Notes under the pieces: generated by a model | Told to the model about the DNA's origin: nothing | The model's database searches: none | What the model saw: only the letters and a program-made list of their open reading frames with translations | NCBI RefSeq assembly: GCF_900573885.1 | Contig: NZ_UPSE01000449.1 | Span: forward strand, 62,001-126,000 | Source: Pseudomonas viridiflava | GTDB lineage: Bacteria; Pseudomonadota; Gammaproteobacteria; Pseudomonadales; Pseudomonadaceae | Length of the DNA: 64,000 nucleotides | Direction: 5' to 3' | Made by a program: the position numbers and the translations under genes | Shown here: one piece after another, positions 28,518 to 40,995 of the stretch | Numbering within the stretch: position 1 is the first letter of the stretch | Layout of the letters: each line of letters starts with the position of its first letter

Positions 28518-29276
28518 TTATTTTCCGGCCTTGGCCTTCACACCGCGCTGGCGCATGGCTTCGAAGAGGCAGACGCCGGTGGCCACGGAGACGTTGAGGC
28601 TGCTGACGCTGCCCGCCATGGGCAAACGCACCAAATAATCGCAGTGCTCGCGGGTCAGGCGGCGCATGCCTTTGCCTTCGGCGCCCATGATCAGAATGGT
28701 CGGCCCGGTCAGATCCTGGTCGTACAGCTCTTGCTCGGCCTCGCCAGCGGTGCCCACAACCCAAAGGCCGCGCTGCTGGAGTTTCTCCAGCGTGCGCGCC
28801 AGGTTGGTGACCGCCACCAGCGGGATGACTTCAGCCGCACCGCACGCCACTTTGCGCACGGTCGGGTTCAGCGTTGCGGATTTATCTTTCGGCACGATCA
28901 CCGCCAGCGCGCCGGCTGCATCGGCGGTGCGCAGGCAGGCGCCGAGGTTGTGCGGGTCGGTTACGCCGTCGAGCACCAGCAGCAGTGGATGCCCTTCGCT
29001 GCGGTCCAGCAGCTCATCGAGCATCGCCTCGCCCCACACCTGACTCGGGCTCACTTCGGCGACCACGCCCTGATGCACGCCTTCAACCCAGGCGTCCAAT
29101 TCGCGGCGCTCAGCCTGCCCAACCGCTACGCGCGATTGCGCCGCCAATTCGAGCAACACCTGCACGCGCGGATCATTACGTCCTTCGGCGAGCCAGATTT
29201 GCTTCACGCGCTTGGGATGGTGACGCAGCAAGGCTTCTACGGCGTGCACGCCGTAGATTTTTTCCAACTGACTCAT
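28518..29276 (-). CDS. rlmB: 23S rRNA (guanosine-2'-O-)-methyltransferase RlmB
   Basis: A 252-residue SpoU-family methyltransferase with the three trefoil-knot motifs: NLGACLRTADAAG, ILIMGAEGKGMRRL and LPMAGSVSSLNVSVATGV. It methylates G2251 of 23S rRNA. Its ATG overlaps the rnr stop by 4 nt (ATGA), as usual for this pair. Confidence 0.97.
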   Translation of the reverse strand: MSQLEKIYGVHAVEALLRHHPKRVKQIWLAEGRNDPRVQVLLELAAQSRVAVGQAERRELDAWVEGVHQGVVAEVSPSQVWGEAMLDELLDRSEGHPLLLVLDGVTDPHNLGACLRTADAAGALAVIVPKDKSATLNPTVRKVACGAAEVIPLVAVTNLARTLEKLQQRGLWVVGTAGEAEQELYDQDLTGPTILIMGAEGKGMRRLTREHCDYLVRLPMAGSVSSLNVSVATGVCLFEAMRQRGVKAKAGK

Positions 29277-31816
29277 GCTTTACCCTTTGGCTTGCGCGCG
29301 CCGCCACTTTTGCTCGGTGCTGCCACGCCAGCCTTCGGCGGGCCTTTGCGATGCGTGCTGGGCTTGGCGCCCTTACCGGCGGCGCTGGCCTTGCCTTTGC
29401 TTTTCGCTTCAGCGAGCAACGCGCTTTTCACTTCGCGGCTGCGTTTGACGTCAGCGCTGCCGGAAGTGGGTGCTGCGTTCGCTTTTTCAGCACGCTCACG
29501 CGCACCGCCCTTGGTCGCGGCCGAGGTGCGGCCTTTACGGCCGATCGGTGCATCGATAGTGGCTTGCGCCAGTTCGAAGTCGATCTTGCGTTCGTCGAGG
29601 TCGACCCGCATCACTTTCACGTCAATGCTGTCGCCCAAACGGAAACTGCGGCCAGTGCGCTCGCCCGCCAGGCGGTGGTGAACCGGATCGAAATGGTAGT
29701 AGTCGCCCGGCAAGGCGGTGACGTGTACCAAGCCTTCGACATAGATGTCTTTAAGCTCAACAAACAAGCCGAAACCGGTCACAGCCGTGATCACACCTGG
29801 GAAGCTTTCGCCCACGCGGTCTTTCATGAACTCGCACTTGAGCCAGTTCACCACGTCGCGGGTGGCTTCGTCGGCGCGGCGCTCGGACAACGAGCACTGC
29901 TCGCCCAGTTGCTCCAGCGCGGGTTCGTCGTACGGGTAAATGCGCGCTTTGGGAATCATCATCGCGCCGGCACGCTTGACGTGCGGCGTGTCCATCTTCG
30001 AGCGAATGACGCTGCGGATGGCGCGGTGCGTGAGCAAGTCCGGATAACGACGAATCGGCGAGGTGAAGTGCGTGTACGCCTCGTAATTCAGGCCGAAGTG
30101 GCCCTGGTTATCGGCGCTGTAAACCGCCTGGCTCAACGAACGCAGCATCACGGTCTGAATCAGGTGGTAATCCGGCCGCTCGCGGATGCTTTCAAGCAAT
30201 GCCTGATAATCCTTAGGCGACGGGCCTTCCTTGGTTTTGCCGCGCTGTAGCGACAAGCCCAACTCACCGAGGAATGCCTTGAGCTTTTCCAGACGCTCTG
30301 GCGGCGGACCATCGTGCACGCGATACAAAGCAGGAATCTCGTGCTTCTTGAGGAACTCGGCGGTGGCCACGTTAGCGGCCAGCATGCATTCCTCAATCAG
30401 TTTGTGAGCGTCGTTACGAGTGGTAGGACGGATCTCAGCGATCTTGCGGCCAGAGCCGAAGATGATGCGGGTTTCCTGGGTCTCGAAATCGATGGCCCCG
30501 CGCTCGTGACGCGCCGCCAGCAGCACCTGATACAGCGAATACAGCTGCTTGAGGTGCGGCACCACATCGGCGTACTCGGTGCGCAGGGCTTTCGCTTCAG
30601 CGCTTTTCGGCGTTTCGAGAATGGTGCTGACTTTGTTGTAGGTCAGGCGGGCGTGGGAGTGGATGACCGCTTCGTAGAACTGGTAGTCGGTCATCTTGCC
30701 GGTCTTGGAGATACTCATCTCGCAGACCATCGCCAAACGGTCGACTTTCGGATTCAACGAGCAAAGGCCGTTGGACAGTTCTTCGGGCAGCATCGGGATA
30801 ACGCGCTCGGGGAAGTACACCGAGTTGCCGCGCACTTGCGATTCGTCATCGAGGGCCGAGCCGATTTTCACGTAGTGCGAAACGTCGGCAATGGCGACGT
30901 ACAGCTTCCAGCCGCCGGAGAACAGGCGCCAGTTGCTGCCGTTCTTCTCGCAAAATACCGCGTCGTCGAAGTCGCGAGCGTCTTCACCGTCGATGGTAAC
31001 GAACGGAAGATGGCGCAGGTCGATGCGCTTTTCTTTGTCTTTCTCTTCTACTTCAGGCTTTAGCTTGGCGGCTTCTTTGAGCACCGCTTCAGGCCATACG
31101 TGAGGAATATCGTAGCTGCGCAGCGCCACGTCGATTTCCATGCCCGGCGCCATGTAGTTGCCGACCACTTCAACCACGTCGCCCTGGGGCTGGAAGCGCG
31201 GCGTTGGCCAATGAGTGATTTTCACCTCAACGAACTGGCCTTGTTTGGCACTGGCGTTGCGACCAGGCGTGACCAGCACTTCCTGCTGAATTTTCGGATT
31301 GTCTGCGACGACGAAGCCGATGCCGCTTTCTTCGTAGTAACGACCAACGATGGTTTCGTGGGCGCGGGAAATCACTTCCACTACCGCACCTTCACGGCGA
31401 CCACGGCGGTCGAGACCGGTAACGCGTGCCAGGGCACGGTCGCCATCGAAGACCAGACGCATCTGAGCAGGGCTCAGGAAAAGGTCGTCGCTACCGTCGT
31501 CCGGAATAAGAAAACCGAAGCCATCGCGGTGGCCGCTGATACGACCGAGGATCAGGTCCAGCTTGTCGACCGGTGCGTACGTGCCACGACGGGTGTAGAT
31601 CAGTTGGCCGTCACGCTCCATCGCCCGCAGGCGACGACGCAAGGCTTCAAGCTGTTCTTCAGTGGTGAGGCCGAACTCTTCTACCAACTGCTCGCGGTTG
31701 GCTGGCGAACCGCGATCCGCCAGGTGCTGAAGAATCAGCTCACGACTTGGGATAGGGTTTTCGTATTTTTCCGCTTCACGGGCGGCCTCGGGATCGAGGG
31801 ATTGCCAATCGGCCAT
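29273..31816 (-). CDS. rnr: Ribonuclease R
   Basis: An 847-residue exoribonuclease of the RNase II family: N-terminal winged helix, two cold-shock domains, RNB catalytic domain with DGEDARDFDDAV (about residue 275) and an S1 domain (about 650-735). The C-terminal 100 residues are Lys/Ala-rich and probably disordered, as in E. coli RNase R where this tail affects RNA unwinding and stability. Degrades structured RNA 3' to 5'. Confidence 0.97.
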   Translation of the reverse strand: MADWQSLDPEAAREAEKYENPIPSRELILQHLADRGSPANREQLVEEFGLTTEEQLEALRRRLRAMERDGQLIYTRRGTYAPVDKLDLILGRISGHRDGFGFLIPDDGSDDLFLSPAQMRLVFDGDRALARVTGLDRRGRREGAVVEVISRAHETIVGRYYEESGIGFVVADNPKIQQEVLVTPGRNASAKQGQFVEVKITHWPTPRFQPQGDVVEVVGNYMAPGMEIDVALRSYDIPHVWPEAVLKEAAKLKPEVEEKDKEKRIDLRHLPFVTIDGEDARDFDDAVFCEKNGSNWRLFSGGWKLYVAIADVSHYVKIGSALDDESQVRGNSVYFPERVIPMLPEELSNGLCSLNPKVDRLAMVCEMSISKTGKMTDYQFYEAVIHSHARLTYNKVSTILETPKSAEAKALRTEYADVVPHLKQLYSLYQVLLAARHERGAIDFETQETRIIFGSGRKIAEIRPTTRNDAHKLIEECMLAANVATAEFLKKHEIPALYRVHDGPPPERLEKLKAFLGELGLSLQRGKTKEGPSPKDYQALLESIRERPDYHLIQTVMLRSLSQAVYSADNQGHFGLNYEAYTHFTSPIRRYPDLLTHRAIRSVIRSKMDTPHVKRAGAMMIPKARIYPYDEPALEQLGEQCSLSERRADEATRDVVNWLKCEFMKDRVGESFPGVITAVTGFGLFVELKDIYVEGLVHVTALPGDYYHFDPVHHRLAGERTGRSFRLGDSIDVKVMRVDLDERKIDFELAQATIDAPIGRKGRTSAATKGGARERAEKANAAPTSGSADVKRSREVKSALLAEAKSKGKASAAGKGAKPSTHRKGPPKAGVAAPSKSGGARKPKGKA

Positions 31817-31932
31817 TAGAGAGGGTTCGCCTTATCTATATAGAGAAGTAAGTGTCATGCGCCTATTGAAGCGCGAAAACGCTATCTTGGTCTGCTCACG
31901 TGAACGAATAAAGTTTTTTTTCACATCAGGGG

Positions 31933-31961
31933 TTTACAACATTCAAACTGGTCCGTATATT
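31933..31961 (+). promoter_or_regulatory. Sigma-70 promoter of tRNA-Leu
   Basis: TTTACA (31933-31938), 17-bp spacer, and TATATT (31956-31961), close to TTGACA/TATAAT. Transcription would begin near 31968, about 60 nt before the mature tRNA. It is divergent from rnr. Confidence 0.7.
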
Positions 31962-32026
31962 TCGCGCCCACAACGACGGCAAACGTTGTTGTAGTTGAAA
32001 GTACTTGAGCAATCAACGAACTCAAC

Positions 32027-32113
32027 GCCCAGGTGGCGGAATTGGTAGACGCACTAGGTTCAGGTCCTAGCGATGGCAACATCGTGGAAGTTCGAGTCTT
32101 CTCCTGGGCACCA
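32027..32113 (+). tRNA. tRNA-Leu (CAG)
   Basis: An 87-nt tRNA. Acceptor arms are GCCCAGG and CCTGGGC followed by A and an encoded CCA. The anticodon stem CTAGG/CCTAG frames loop TTCAGGT with anticodon CAG. A class II variable arm and TTCGAGT T-arm are visible. It sits between rnr and purA as in P. aeruginosa. Confidence 0.97.
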
Positions 32114-32145
32114 ATTTAGACTGAGGCACTACCAACCTCAGCAAC

Positions 32146-32173
32146 AAAAAGACCGGCTTAGGCCGGTTTTTTT
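32146..32173 (+). terminator. Terminator after tRNA-Leu
   Basis: ACCGGC-TTAG-GCCGGT stem followed by seven Ts, about 38 nt past the tRNA end. The A-run on the other side could let it work in reverse, though the gene to the right reads away from it only after about 70 bp. Confidence 0.85.
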
Positions 32174-32242
32174 GTGCCTGCAATTCGGCAACGGCGGCGA
32201 TCAAAGAAGCCGGGGAGCCCGACCTCTTTAACGCACGTGCCG

Positions 32243-34177
32243 TTAAACGCGGAACTGACCCAAGCTGGATTTCAGCCGCGACGCCAACCCATCCAGTACA
32301 CGGCCGCTCGCCGCTGTCGCCGCGCCCGCTTCAGCGGCGCGCTGCGCTTCGGCGTGAATAACTTCCACGCGACCGCGCACCGCATCGGCGCCCTCTGCCT
32401 GATGGGCGGCTGCCTGAGTCGCCGCCTTGATTGCAGCATGCACGTCATCCACCGCTGCCTGCACCGACAACTGCAAACGCTCGCTGTCACGCAACGCGGC
32501 CAAGCCTTCGTTGGCCTGCTGACCGGCGCGACCTATCACCGACACCGCTTCCCGTGCACCCTGCTGCAAGGCGGTGATGTGCGACTGAATATCGCCGGTG
32601 GACTGCTGCGTCTTGCTGGCCAGCGCGCGCACTTCGTCCGCTACTACGGCGAAGCCTCGACCGGTCTCGCCCGCTCGCGCCGCCTCGATGGCCGCGTTGA
32701 GCGCCAGCAGGTTGGTTTGCTCGGCGATGCCGTGGATAACGGTCAGCACCATTTCGATTTGCTCGCTCTGACGAGCCAGTCGCTCGATCACCGCAGAGCC
32801 TGCATCCACACGCGACACCAGCTCTTCAATCAAGGCGCCGACTTTCGTGGCGATTACGGCGTTTTCGTTGGCGTCCTGACGAATCGACACCACGCGCTGC
32901 AACGCCGCCTGCATAGCGCGACTTTCAGCCTGCGCATCGCCAGCCATCACCGCCAACGCCTCGAGGCTACCCGCCACTTCATCGCGCTGACGTTCAGCTG
33001 CCGCTTCGGCCGCAACGCTGCGAGTGGCCAGGCCTTTGATTTCGACGCCAGTGCTGACCGCGACTTCGCCCGCCTCACGCACGATGGGCTGCAATTTCTC
33101 GACAAAGCGATTCACGGCGATGGCCATGTCGCCAATCTCGTCTCGGCTGGTGACTTCAATGCGACGGGTCAAATCGCCCTCGCCCGCTGCCAAATCATTC
33201 AGCGCAGCAATCTGCAAGTGCAGCTTGCTCACCACCCGCCGCCCTAGCACGATCGCCAGCGTCAGCAACACGCAAAAACCCACCAGCACCAAGCCCAAAC
33301 CGATGCGCCATTTCAGCGTGGCGGCAGATTCCCGAACGGAAGTACGAGCGCCGTCGGCCATGCCGGCCGTTTCGGTTTGTGCCGCTTTCAATCGCGCCGT
33401 CAGAGCGGCGGTACTTTCAGTAGCAGCGCCCGACAGGCTGTCGGCGACCAACTGATCGCCACTGGCAATCAGCGCGGAGAAACGTTTGTCGAGCGCGACC
33501 AACTGCTGCTCGACCGAGGCAGTGGACACGCCCATGAGCACTTTGCCGATCTCCACACCGTTGGGGCTGATCGGTGCTTCGATGAGGTAAACGGATGTGT
33601 CGTTACGCGCAGCGTTGAGCACCTTATCAAGCGCCCGCTCGCCCTCGCCTTTTTCCATCAGCGCCTTGATCAGCGGGTTCTCGCGATTGAGATAGCGGGT
33701 CAGATGCTGGCCTTGCGCATCGTCGTACACCACGAACAGCACGTTCGGATTGCGCTGCGCACGGCGGGCAAATTCAGAAAGCGCCGGACCGTCGTTGTCC
33801 CACATCGCACGCGGCGCCACCGCTGCGAGGAGTTGGGCCATGTCATTGGCTGAATCCTTGAGATTCTGCTCAAGCGTCGCGCGCATCTGCGCCTGCTCTT
33901 CTTTCAAGCGACCGGAAAGGCCTGCCGCCAGCCGCTCCCGGGTGCGCGTAGACAACGTGCCCAGCCCAGACGAAAGCTCGCGCCCCGCCTGCTCCAGTTC
34001 GGACTCGAGCCGCTGGGTGTCGGAACCCAGGCGCGCGCCCAGATCGACCTCCAGCGCACCGACCGTGCTCCGAGTTAGTGCAACGGCCACGAGGACCTGC
34101 ACCAGCAGTGCAATTCCAAGTGCAATGAAGACCGGGCGCAGCAAGCGGCTACGCAAGAGAGAAACGATGGCTGACAC
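32243..34177 (-). CDS. Methyl-accepting chemotaxis protein
   Basis: A 644-residue chemoreceptor. The GTG at 34177 has GGAGG six bases upstream; the frame is open to 34258 but no better start exists. TM1 about residues 11-33, a periplasmic domain of about 250 residues rich in helices ([18 protein letters not shown] and [20 protein letters not shown] suggest a cache-like or double-helix sensor), TM2 near 290-315, HAMP, and the methyl-accepting domain with the invariant hairpin tip [19 protein letters not shown]. No CheR-tethering pentapeptide at the C-terminus. Signals to CheA/CheW. Ligand unknown. Confidence 0.92.
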   Translation of the reverse strand: MSAIVSLLRSRLLRPVFIALGIALLVQVLVAVALTRSTVGALEVDLGARLGSDTQRLESELEQAGRELSSGLGTLSTRTRERLAAGLSGRLKEEQAQMRATLEQNLKDSANDMAQLLAAVAPRAMWDNDGPALSEFARRAQRNPNVLFVVYDDAQGQHLTRYLNRENPLIKALMEKGEGERALDKVLNAARNDTSVYLIEAPISPNGVEIGKVLMGVSTASVEQQLVALDKRFSALIASGDQLVADSLSGAATESTAALTARLKAAQTETAGMADGARTSVRESAATLKWRIGLGLVLVGFCVLLTLAIVLGRRVVSKLHLQIAALNDLAAGEGDLTRRIEVTSRDEIGDMAIAVNRFVEKLQPIVREAGEVAVSTGVEIKGLATRSVAAEAAAERQRDEVAGSLEALAVMAGDAQAESRAMQAALQRVVSIRQDANENAVIATKVGALIEELVSRVDAGSAVIERLARQSEQIEMVLTVIHGIAEQTNLLALNAAIEAARAGETGRGFAVVADEVRALASKTQQSTGDIQSHITALQQGAREAVSVIGRAGQQANEGLAALRDSERLQLSVQAAVDDVHAAIKAATQAAAHQAEGADAVRGRVEVIHAEAQRAAEAGAATAASGRVLDGLASRLKSSLGQFRV

Positions 34178-34193
34178 GACAAACCTCCAATAT

Positions 34194-34212
34194 CCGTCAC
34201 CTGATGTGACGG
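34194..34212. other. Short dyad upstream of the chemoreceptor gene
   Basis: CCGTCAC-CTGAT-GTGACGG is a perfect 7-bp inverted repeat centred 26 bp upstream of the GTG start, just before the ribosome site. It could be an operator or a leader hairpin; it does not match CRP/Vfr spacing. Confidence 0.35.
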
Positions 34213-34275
34213 CAACTGCTGGGATAACTTGAGCACAGCAAGGGCCATGCCGCCACACCTGACCAGACGCTCAGA

Positions 34276-34312
34276 AACGAAAAAGGGCCGCCAATCGGCG
34301 ACCCTTTTCGTT
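34276..34312 (-). terminator. Terminator of purA
   Basis: On the minus strand AACGAAAAGGG-T-CGCCG-ATT-GGCGG-CCCTTTTTCGTT folds into a long stem followed by Ts, about 30 nt after the purA stop. Confidence 0.8.
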
Positions 34313-34339
34313 AACCGTCGCAAGCGACGGCGCAAGCCC

Positions 34340-36870
<2,531 letters not shown>

Positions 36871-36902
36871 TTCGCCATTCCCCTCGTTGCGGGCGGCAGC
36901 CA

Positions 36903-37088
36903 TTAATGAAGCCAGTAAAGGAGGACTGTTCCCAGCAACATGCTGGCAAGCCCGATTAGGCGCAAGTGACCATCAGACAGCTGCAATAGCTGCATGAATG
37001 TCTCACGCCAACCTCGTGGATATAGGAACGGCAGGATGCCTTCCAGCACCAGCACTAAACACAACGCGATGCCGAGTTCCTGCCACAT
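36903..37088 (-). CDS. DUF2065 small membrane protein
   Basis: A 61-residue protein with two membrane helices ([20 protein letters not shown] and [17 protein letters not shown]), matching the DUF2065 (YjeT-like) protein found between hflC and hisZ/purA in gammaproteobacteria. ATG 37088 with GTGGGA upstream. Function unknown. Confidence 0.88.
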   Translation of the reverse strand: MWQELGIALCLVLVLEGILPFLYPRGWRETFMQLLQLSDGHLRLIGLASMLLGTVLLYWLH

Positions 37089-37102
37089 GGTTCCCACAGA
37101 CG

Positions 37103-37127
37103 CAAAAAAGCCGGGAATTTCCCGGCT
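37103..37127 (-). terminator. Terminator after hflC
   Basis: On the minus strand AGCCGGG-AAATT-CCCGGCT is a 7-bp stem followed directly by TTTTTTG. It ends the hfq-hflXKC transcript 72 nt past hflC and lies just upstream of the DUF2065 start. Confidence 0.88.
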
Positions 37128-37198
37128 GACCAATCATAACACGTTTCCCCGACCGGTCACCCCGACGGACGACTAGCGCCCGCCGGAAATGACTGACA

Positions 37199-38068
37199 TC
37201 AGGGCTTCGATTTTTCCAGATAACGGAAGAAATCGCTGCTCGGATCAAGGACCAATACGTCACGCTTGTCGGCAAAGCTCTCGCGGTAGGCACGCAGGCT
37301 GCGGTAGAAACCGTAGAACTCCTGATCCATGCCGTAGGCATTGGCGTAGATAGCCGAGGCCTTGGCATCGCCATCACCGCGCATCTCTTCCGCTTCGCGA
37401 TAAGCCTCAGCCAGGATCACACGCTTCTGCCGGTCGGCGTCTGCACGGATACCTTCTGCCAGCTCTTTACCCTTGGCGCGATGCTCACGTGCTTCACGCT
37501 CGCGCTCGGAACTCATGCGATCAAACACGCTGCGGTTAACTTCCTTGGGCAGGTCGATGGCCTTGACGCGAACGTCGACCACTTCAATACCCAACTCTTT
37601 CTGCGCAGCCTTGTTAAGCGTTGCAGTCACGTCAGCCATCAACGCATCACGCTCACCCGACACCGACTCGTGCAACGTGCGCTTACCGAACTGGTCGCGC
37701 AGCGAAGCTTCAAGACGACGGGACAAACGCTCATCGGCGATTTGCTTGATCCCTGAAGTAGCGGTGTAGAAACGCTCGGCATCGAGCACGCGCCACTTGG
37801 CGTAGGCATCGACCATCAGCGCTTTCTTTTCCAGCGTCAGGAAACGCGAGGTGGAGGAATCCAGCGTCATCAAACGCGCATCGAATTTGCGCACCTGGTT
37901 AACGTAAGGAATCTTCACATGAAGGCCAGGCGCTACATCGGTTTGCACGATGCGACCGAACTGCAGCATTACGGCACGCTCGGTTTGCGCCACGATGTAA
38001 AAGCAGTTCCAACCAACCAGCACAGCGACAATGGCGACGATCAGGACGGCCAGTGATTTATTGCTCAT
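37199..38068 (-). CDS. hflC: FtsH-modulating protein HflC
   Basis: A 289-residue membrane-anchored prohibitin/SPFH protein: one N-terminal membrane helix (LAVLIVAIVAVLVGWNCFYIV), then the SPFH domain facing the periplasm. Forms the HflKC complex that surrounds and restrains the FtsH protease. Its ATG overlaps the hflK stop by one base (TGATG). Confidence 0.96.
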   Translation of the reverse strand: MSNKSLAVLIVAIVAVLVGWNCFYIVAQTERAVMLQFGRIVQTDVAPGLHVKIPYVNQVRKFDARLMTLDSSTSRFLTLEKKALMVDAYAKWRVLDAERFYTATSGIKQIADERLSRRLEASLRDQFGKRTLHESVSGERDALMADVTATLNKAAQKELGIEVVDVRVKAIDLPKEVNRSVFDRMSSEREREAREHRAKGKELAEGIRADADRQKRVILAEAYREAEEMRGDGDAKASAIYANAYGMDQEFYGFYRSLRAYRESFADKRDVLVLDPSSDFFRYLEKSKP

Positions 38069-39231
38069 CAGCGAGTCTCCCTTGTCCGCAGATCACGCTG
38101 TTGCAAATCAGCATTCACGCGTGCGCCCAAATCAGCAGCGGCAGCATTGCTGGAAGCGCCCTGAGCCGGTGCAGCGCCACGGCTATCGATCATCTTGTCG
38201 AGTGGCAGATAAAGCAGGTTGTTCTGCCCTTTCTCGCCAGTCACCAATACTTTGCTGGTGTTGGTCATCAGCTCTTGCATGGTGTCGAGGTAGAGACGTT
38301 CGCGCGTCACTTCCGGCGCCTTGCGGTACTCGGCTACAAGCTTGGTAAAGCGATCCGCTTCACCCGTAGCGCGGGAAACCACTTCGTCACGGTAACCGCT
38401 GGCGTCTTCAATGAGGCGTTGAGCCTGACCACGCGCTTCCGGCACTACGCCGTTGGCATACGACTCAGCCAGATTCTTCTCACGCTGTTCGTCTTCACGT
38501 GCACGAATCACGTCATCGAAGGCTTCCTGAACTTCACGCGGCGCAGCAGCGCTCTGCAAGTTCACCTGCGTGACGGTGACACCGGTTTTGTAGGTGTCCA
38601 TGAAGCGTTGCAGACGCTCTTTGACTTCGCTGGCCATGAGCTCACGGCCTTCGGTCAGCACCTGGTCCATCGCGGTGGAGCCCACCACGTGGCGTACCGA
38701 GCTGTCGGTGGCCTGCTGCAGGCTCACTTCCGGCTGGTCAACGTTGAGCACGAAATCTTGCAGGTTGCTGATCTTGTATTGAACAGTCAGCGGTACCTCG
38801 ATGATGTTCTCGTCTTCGGTGAGCATCTGCCCCTGCTTGCTGTAAGCACGCTCGCGGGTGACGTTCTCCTGGTACTTGCGATCAATCGGAGGGAAATAGA
38901 TGTTGAGGCCTGGGCCGACAGTTTCGTAGTACTTGCCGAAGCGCAGCACAACGGCCTGCTCCTGCTCGTCGACGACATAGACGGCGCTGTACAGCCAGAT
39001 GGCCGCCAGCACGGCAACGACTATGGCGATAAGGCCGAAGCCACCGCCGCCGCCACCTGAACCGCTATCGCTGTCACGTTTTTTACCGCCGCCAAACAGC
39101 CCGTTCAGACTGTCTTGCAGCTTGCGGAAGGCTTCGTCGAGATCCGGTGGACCTTTGCGGTCACCGCCACCCTTGCGTCCACCCCAAGGGTCTTGATTAT
39201 TCGAGTTGCCACCCGGCTCATTCCAAGCCAT
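38068..39231 (-). CDS. hflK: FtsH-modulating protein HflK
   Basis: A 387-residue partner of HflC. Cytoplasmic N-terminus (MAWNEPGGNSNNQDPWGG) with Gly-rich GSGSGGGGGG segment, one membrane helix (IAIVVAVLAAIWLYSAVYVV, about 67-86), SPFH domain, and Ala/Gln-rich tail. ATG 39231 has GGAGAG upstream; the open frame reaching 39282 is not used. Confidence 0.96.
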   Translation of the reverse strand: MAWNEPGGNSNNQDPWGGRKGGGDRKGPPDLDEAFRKLQDSLNGLFGGGKKRDSDSGSGGGGGGFGLIAIVVAVLAAIWLYSAVYVVDEQEQAVVLRFGKYYETVGPGLNIYFPPIDRKYQENVTRERAYSKQGQMLTEDENIIEVPLTVQYKISNLQDFVLNVDQPEVSLQQATDSSVRHVVGSTAMDQVLTEGRELMASEVKERLQRFMDTYKTGVTVTQVNLQSAAAPREVQEAFDDVIRAREDEQREKNLAESYANGVVPEARGQAQRLIEDASGYRDEVVSRATGEADRFTKLVAEYRKAPEVTRERLYLDTMQELMTNTSKVLVTGEKGQNNLLYLPLDKMIDSRGAAPAQGASSNAAAADLGARVNADLQQRDLRTRETR

Positions 39232-39327
39232 AGCGCTCTCCATACTGATAAAGCAAAGACGCGCCCACGGCGCGCCCGCCAATGCTACAGATGCCGTCCG
39301 GCAGCAGCAAAGCCGCAGTCGCAGGCT

Positions 39328-40629
39328 TTATTGCAAAGTGTGTTGCTCTAAAAACTCGGACGGCTGCCAGCCTTCACGACTGATCAACCGGTTCAATTCT
39401 ACGCGCGGAACCCGCACAGACAGCAGGCTTGCACCGCTCTCATCATGCGCTTCGGTCTGCACAACGCCCAACTCAAAGAACTGCGCACGCAGCCGGCCCA
39501 GACGTTGCGGCAGGCACAAGGTACCAACAAACAAATCATTGCCCAGCAGTTCGGCCACCGCTTGTGCGAGCAAATCCAGACCGCGGCCGTCACGGGCAGA
39601 AAGCCAGACGCGTTGTGGGCGCCCCGCCTCGTCACGTTGAATCTGCGGCTCTACGCCTTCCAGCAAGTCGAGCTTGTTGTAGACCTCGAGAATCGGCAAC
39701 TCGTCTGCACCAATTTCCGTGAGAACGGCCAGCACTTGTTCGATCTGCTGAGTACGGTCCGGTTCGTGCGCGTCGATCACATGCAGCAGCAAGTCGGAGT
39801 TGCTCGATTCCTCCAGCGTAGCGCGGAAGGCTTCGACCAGCTTGTGCGGCAAGTGACGGATAAAGCCCACGGTATCAGCGAGAACGATGGGACCGAGGTC
39901 ATCGAGCTCCAAGCGCCGAAGCGTTGGGTCGAGGGTCGCAAACAGTTGGTCCGCCGCATACACGTCGGACTGAGTAACGGCGTTGAACAGGGTGGATTTA
40001 CCGGCGTTGGTGTAACCCACCAACGAAACGGTCGGAATATCGGCACGCTTGCGCCCGCGCCGCGCCTGATCACGCTGACTGCGTACACGTTCGAGCTTTT
40101 GCTTGATCTGGCCGATGCGCACCCGCAGCAAGCGGCGGTCCGTTTCCAACTGGGTTTCACCAGGACCACGCAGACCGATACCGCCTTTCTGCCGTTCCAA
40201 GTGAGTCCAGCCACGAACCAGGCGGGTGCTGAGGTGATCAAGCTGAGCCAGCTCAACCTGCAACTTACCCTCGTGGGTACGTGCACGCTGGGCGAAGATA
40301 TCCAGAATCAACCCCGTACGGTCCAGCACGCGGCACTCGAACACGCGCTCGAGGTTACGTTCCTGGCTGGGGGTAAGGATGTGGTTGAAGATAACCAGAT
40401 CGGCCTGCTCGGCCTTGACCAGGTCGCGTAACTCCTCGACCTTGCCACTGCCAATCAGAAATTTTGCGGTCGGCCGATGACGTGGCACGTTAATGAACGC
40501 CACCGTGTCCGCGCCCGCCGAATGGGCGAGCTCCTGAAACTCCTGCGGATCTTCGCGCGCCTCTGGGTCTTGGCCTTCCAGATGAACCAGAATGGCCCGC
40601 TCACCACCTTCATGACGCTCGAAGAACAA
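39328..40629 (-). CDS. hflX: Ribosome-associated GTPase HflX (TTG start)
   Basis: A 433-residue GTPase. N-terminal HflX domain with GSGKVEELRD, coiled coil with the GGIGLRGPGETQLETDRR motif, G1 GYTNAGKSTL, G3 DTVGF, and G4 NKLD. Splits or rescues stalled 70S ribosomes after stress. The start codon is TTG at 40629, supported by AGGAG six bases upstream and by the conserved N-terminus FFERHEGGERAILVHL; no ATG lies near. Confidence 0.95.
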   Translation of the reverse strand: MFFERHEGGERAILVHLEGQDPEAREDPQEFQELAHSAGADTVAFINVPRHRPTAKFLIGSGKVEELRDLVKAEQADLVIFNHILTPSQERNLERVFECRVLDRTGLILDIFAQRARTHEGKLQVELAQLDHLSTRLVRGWTHLERQKGGIGLRGPGETQLETDRRLLRVRIGQIKQKLERVRSQRDQARRGRKRADIPTVSLVGYTNAGKSTLFNAVTQSDVYAADQLFATLDPTLRRLELDDLGPIVLADTVGFIRHLPHKLVEAFRATLEESSNSDLLLHVIDAHEPDRTQQIEQVLAVLTEIGADELPILEVYNKLDLLEGVEPQIQRDEAGRPQRVWLSARDGRGLDLLAQAVAELLGNDLFVGTLCLPQRLGRLRAQFFELGVVQTEAHDESGASLLSVRVPRVELNRLISREGWQPSEFLEQHTLQ

Positions 40630-40641
40630 AGCAGACTCCTA

Positions 40642-40902
40642 TCAGGCGTTACCTGGTTCTGCTTCGACTTGCTCGCCTTCTGTCGCGCTAGGCAGACGAA
40701 CCGGACGGCTCGGTACCACGGTGGAGATGGCGTGCTTGTAGACCATTTGGCTGACAGTGTTCTTCAGCAAAATAACAAACTGGTCGAAGGATTCGATCTG
40801 GCCTTGCAGCTTAATGCCGTTAACCAAATAAATTGAAACCGGTACGCGTTCCTTACGCAGGGTATTGAGGTAAGGGTCTTGTAGCGAATGCCCTTTTGAC
40901 AT
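40642..40902 (-). CDS. hfq: RNA chaperone Hfq
   Basis: An 86-residue Sm-like protein: [18 protein letters not shown], Sm1 with [20 protein letters not shown], Sm2 with [13 protein letters not shown]. Pairs small RNAs with mRNAs. AAGGAG lies eight bases before ATG 40902. The C-terminal 15 residues are acidic. Confidence 0.98.
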   Translation of the reverse strand: MSKGHSLQDPYLNTLRKERVPVSIYLVNGIKLQGQIESFDQFVILLKNTVSQMVYKHAISTVVPSRPVRLPSATEGEQVEAEPGNA

Positions 40903-40995
40903 GTGCCGCACTCCTTTGGAGATCGATAGTTATAGTATGAAAAGTGGTGGACTTCGCCGTAGTACCCCCAAGGATAGACGGCTATAAGCAAGGTC

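Noticed and set aside
32027..32173. tRNA-Leu as an integration site
   Set aside because: No repeat of the tRNA 3' end and no integrase were found nearby; the adjacent chemoreceptor does not look like a mobile island.
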